Source: Gillisia sp. Hel1_33_143 (lineage in GTDB: Bacteria; Bacteroidota; Bacteroidia; Flavobacteriales; Flavobacteriaceae). Taken from it: a stretch of DNA of 64,000 nucleotides. The notes beneath the pieces are model-generated. The model was not told the DNA's origin. It searched no databases and saw only the letters and a program-made list of their open reading frames with translations. Shown one piece after another: positions 61,708-64,000 of the stretch (its first letter is position 1; every line of letters starts with the position of its first letter). The stretch covers positions 2,666,001 to 2,730,000 of the forward strand of contig NZ_LT629737.1 of NCBI RefSeq assembly GCF_900104765.1, in the 5' to 3' direction. Position numbers and translations under genes: made by a program.

Positions 61708-62571
61708 TTGCATCCAAAGAACATACACATAAAAGGTTACGACCTTAGAGAGCTTGCTAAATCTCATTCTGCTTTAAATAAGTATATAAAGATCAATGAA
61801 CATGAGAAGGAAACCATTGATTTTGCTAATCCAGACGCGGTCTTTCATTTAAATAAAGCCATTCTAAAAGCAGATTATCAAATTTCAGATTGGAAAGTTC
61901 CTGCAAATTATCTTTGTCCTCCAATTCCTGGTAGAGCAGATTATATTCATTTTTTAAATGACCTAATTGAGGATGAAACATCAGGTAAATCTAAAATTAA
62001 AGGTTTGGATATTGGTGTTGGTGCTAATTGTATCTACCCTATTCTAGGAGCCCAGATCTATAATTGGAAAATGTTTGGGTCTGATATTAATCTTGCATCA
62101 GTTGAAGCAGCTAAGGCAAATGTTCGCCTAAATCCTGCGCTTTCCGATAAAATAGAAATTAGACATCAGGGAGACGCCTCAAACATCTTTAAAGATATCA
62201 TCAAACCAAATGAGTATTTTGACTTTACAATGTGTAATCCACCTTTTCATGCTTCAAGAGAAGAAGCAGAAAGCAGCAATTTGAAGAAGTTGAAAAATCT
62301 GGAATTATCTGAAGATATACGATTGAATTTTGGTGGTAAGTCTAACGAACTTTGGTGTAATGGTGGTGAGGCACTTTTCATTAAAAGAATGATCAAAGAA
62401 AGTATCAGTTTTAAAGAACAAGTAGGTTGGTTTACTTGTTTAGTTTCAAAAAAGGAAAATTTGGTGAAACTTAAGAAGCAACTCACTAAGTTAAAAGCAG
62501 AATTTAAGGTAATTCCCATGAATCAAGGTCAGAAGAAAAGCCGAATTCTAGCCTGGAAATATTCAAATTAA
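61708..62571 (+). CDS. rlmF: 23S rRNA (adenine-1618-N6)-methyltransferase
   Basis: 287 residues if it begins at the TTG 61708 (Leu-His-Pro-Lys-Asn), which fits known RlmF N termini. An upstream TTG at 61681 lies inside a TATCTTTG promoter element, so it is not preferred. The catalytic NPPFH (FTMCNPPFH) and SAM-binding region GLDIGVGANCIYP are intact, as are the substrate-side CPPIPGRADYIH and FANPDAVFHLNKA. It methylates A1618 of 23S rRNA. Confidence 0.9.
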   Translation: MHPKNIHIKGYDLRELAKSHSALNKYIKINEHEKETIDFANPDAVFHLNKAILKADYQISDWKVPANYLCPPIPGRADYIHFLNDLIEDETSGKSKIKGLDIGVGANCIYPILGAQIYNWKMFGSDINLASVEAAKANVRLNPALSDKIEIRHQGDASNIFKDIIKPNEYFDFTMCNPPFHASREEAESSNLKKLKNLELSEDIRLNFGGKSNELWCNGGEALFIKRMIKESISFKEQVGWFTCLVSKKENLVKLKKQLTKLKAEFKVIPMNQGQKKSRILAWKYSN

Positions 62572-62583
62572 TTATACTAAAAT

Positions 62584-62610
62584 AAGGCTTAACTTTATTG
62601 CTAAGCCTTA
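62584..62610. terminator. Terminator-like hairpin
   Basis: AAGGCTTA / TAAGCCTT stem between rlmF and the convergent dehydrogenase gene. The T tract is weak. Confidence 0.45.
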
Positions 62611-62639
62611 ATTAGATGTTCCAATTGATTTCTACTCAA

Positions 62640-63500
62640 TTACTCATTTATAAATTTGAATATTGAAGAAAAATCTAAGTCCCCCTGCCCTTTTTGTTTT
62701 GCTTGTGCATAAACTTCTTTTGCTGCATTAGTAAGAGGTACAGCCTGATTTAATTCAAATGCAGTTTCTGTAAAGAGGTGAAGATCTTTTTGAAGATGCT
62801 TCAACGGGAAGTTAGGCTCGTAATTCTCTTCATCTAATCTATATCTAAAAACATTTAATATAGGAGCAGTTACGGGAGTATTCAGAAGTACGTCCATTGC
62901 CATTTTCTTATCCAGTCCCAAAGCCATACCTAACGAAACACTTTCCGAAAATGCAAGCATACTTTGCCCTAGTAATTGATTTATCATGATCTTCATCGCA
63001 GAACCTTTACCATGATCTCCCATATGAACTGCCTTTTGCCCCATAAGATCAAAAAGGGGGTTAATTTCTTCCATATCTGCAGCCTTCCCTCCCACTAGAA
63101 AGAGTAATTCTCCTTTTTCTGCAGGAACTTTAGAACCGGAAACGGGAGCATCTAAAAATCTAATATTATTTTTAAGAGCTATTCCCGCCATTTTCTTGGT
63201 GAAACTTGGGTTTACGGTACTAGAATCAATCCAGATGCTTCCTACTTTCATTTCATTCACAAACCCATCTGTTCCTATTGCAAGATTTTCAACCGCATTT
63301 GGATCTTCTAGCATTGTAAATAAAACATCAATATCTTTAGCCAATTCTGCCGGAGAATCTTTCCAGATAGCTCCTTTCTCTATTAGTGTATCTGCTTTAT
63401 CTTTAGTACGATTGTAAACATACAATTGATGATCAGACTTTAATAGATTAGACGCCATAGCGCTTCCCATTATTCCTAAACCTATAAACCCTATTTTCAT
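62640..63500 (-). CDS. Beta-hydroxyacid dehydrogenase (3-hydroxyisobutyrate dehydrogenase/GLYR1-like)
   Basis: 286 residues. NAD(P)-binding motif GFIGLGIMGSAMASNL at the N terminus, DAPVSGSK substrate loop and catalytic Lys in KGSAMKIMINQLLG. Relatives oxidise 3-hydroxyisobutyrate, tartronate semialdehyde or glyoxylate-type acids; substrate not decided. It is 15 bases downstream of the MFS gene on the same strand. Confidence 0.9.
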   Translation of the reverse strand: MKIGFIGLGIMGSAMASNLLKSDHQLYVYNRTKDKADTLIEKGAIWKDSPAELAKDIDVLFTMLEDPNAVENLAIGTDGFVNEMKVGSIWIDSSTVNPSFTKKMAGIALKNNIRFLDAPVSGSKVPAEKGELLFLVGGKAADMEEINPLFDLMGQKAVHMGDHGKGSAMKIMINQLLGQSMLAFSESVSLGMALGLDKKMAMDVLLNTPVTAPILNVFRYRLDEENYEPNFPLKHLQKDLHLFTETAFELNQAVPLTNAAKEVYAQAKQKGQGDLDFSSIFKFINE

Positions 63501-63515
63501 AGTCTAAATTTTAAA

Positions 63516-64000
63516 TTAATTATTATCCTCGTGTTCTTTTATATCTTTTCTAAGATCTAATTTTCTAAAAGATGGTAATGCTATTCCGGTGGTTACCACT
63601 GTTAATAATGTCATAGTTCCACCAAATACAACAGCAGTAACTGTACCCATCCATTTAGCGGTTAATCCACTTTCAAAAGCGCCAAGTTCATTGGAAGATC
63701 CTACAAACATTGAATTTACAGAGGCTACTCTACCTCTCATGTGATCTGGTGTTTTAAGTTGTAGGATGGTTTGTCTTATGATCATAGAAATACCATCTGT
63801 TACTCCACTTAAGAAAAGTGCTATTACAGACAACCAAAACCAGGTAGATAAACCAAATACTATAATGCAGAGCCCAAATCCAAATATTGCTGCCAGTAAT
63901 TTCATTCCTGCATTTTTATTTAAAGGAAAATAGGCAGATGTAAACATAGTTATTAAGGCTCCTACCGCTGGAGCAGCTCTTAAGATACCAAACCCTTCTG
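63516..64000 (-). CDS. MFS transporter, C-terminal part (5' cut by window edge)
   Basis: The frame is open to the right edge, beyond the first internal Met, so this is a partial gene of at least 161 visible residues. It shows about four or five membrane helices. The phrase TPDHMRGRVASVNSMFVGSSNELGAFESG is typical of DHA3-like/enterobactin-exporter MFS proteins. Predicted inner-membrane exporter; substrate unknown. The hydroxyacid dehydrogenase gene follows after 15 bases. Confidence 0.85.
   Translation of the reverse strand, partial: EGFGILRAAPAVGALITMFTSAYFPLNKNAGMKLLAAIFGFGLCIIVFGLSTWFWLSVIALFLSGVTDGISMIIRQTILQLKTPDHMRGRVASVNSMFVGSSNELGAFESGLTAKWMGTVTAVVFGGTMTLLTVVTTGIALPSFRKLDLRKDIKEHEDNN

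Overview
This 64 kb window comes from the chromosome of a member of the Bacteroidota, most likely a marine Flavobacteriaceae of the Gramella/Christiangramia, Salegentibacter or Zunongwangia type (inference). The reasons are the low GC content, weak or absent Shine-Dalgarno sites, repeated promoter elements fitting the Bacteroidota -7 consensus TAnnTTTG, and typical lineage families: bacillithiol synthase BshA, a type III PKS cluster, DUF4251 and VF530 proteins, SusD-less surface lipoproteins, KTSC/J-domain protein and RlmF. The gene set is dense and mostly chromosomal housekeeping and stress metabolism. No insertion sequences, prophage, CRISPR array, tRNA or rRNA were seen.

Layout. 1-5.0 kb: end of bshA, an outer-membrane barrel, a large FAD/Fe-S dehydrogenase and a degenerate LpxH-like phosphoesterase. 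4.9-10.6 kb: aroC, a dicarboxylate symporter, a DCC thiol oxidoreductase, MutS2 and Ung. 10.6-17.4 kb (minus strand): barrel protein, cytoplasmic NMT1-like binding protein overlapping ppk1, nucleoside phosphorylase, DUF1835, SUI1/YciH and a 2OG-Fe oxygenase. 17.5-21.1 kb: fused E1 alpha/beta 2-oxoacid dehydrogenase, then a stress-type trio (a 53-residue DUF1328 membrane protein, lipocalin lipoprotein, OmpA lipoprotein).

21.1-27.5 kb is the most striking region: eight co-directional genes, mostly overlapping, encoding a FAD oxidoreductase, a methyltransferase, a type III polyketide synthase, a FabL-like reductase, a FabZ-like dehydratase, a FabF-like ketosynthase, a dedicated acyl carrier protein and a phosphopantetheinyl transferase. 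It reads as a self-contained pathway that builds an acyl chain on its own ACP, hands it to the type III PKS, and then methylates and oxidises the aromatic or pyrone product, a phenolic lipid or quinone (inference).

27.5-36.9 kb: degenerate MBL-fold protein, structured intergenic element with tandem terminators, Aquifex-type aconitase, F420-reductase-like protein, FNT channel, HPF, CDF exporter with a perfect palindrome in its promoter, DUF4251 lipoprotein, DinB, redoxin and a ThiE-like protein. 37-52 kb: two distant units, nitroreductase/YqhD-type aldehyde reductase (37.2 kb) and TetR/CurA-type reductase/DJ-1 (49.3 kb), share the same perfect 14-bp palindrome and near-identical core promoters. 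This suggests an electrophile or aldehyde detoxification regulon controlled by the TetR protein. Between them lie an SDR, a cysteine-free ArsC-like protein with pta-ackA, a duplicated beta-propeller lipoprotein, two DoxX-like proteins, an EamA exporter and a divergent MsrA.

51.8-64 kb: envelope/PRC-barrel pair, EamA exporter, J-KTSC protein, YceI, pirin, AraC regulator, VF530, DbpA-type helicase, zinc-ribbon SDR fusion, cold-shock protein with a long structured leader, RlmF, a beta-hydroxyacid dehydrogenase and the C-terminal part of an MFS exporter cut by the window edge.
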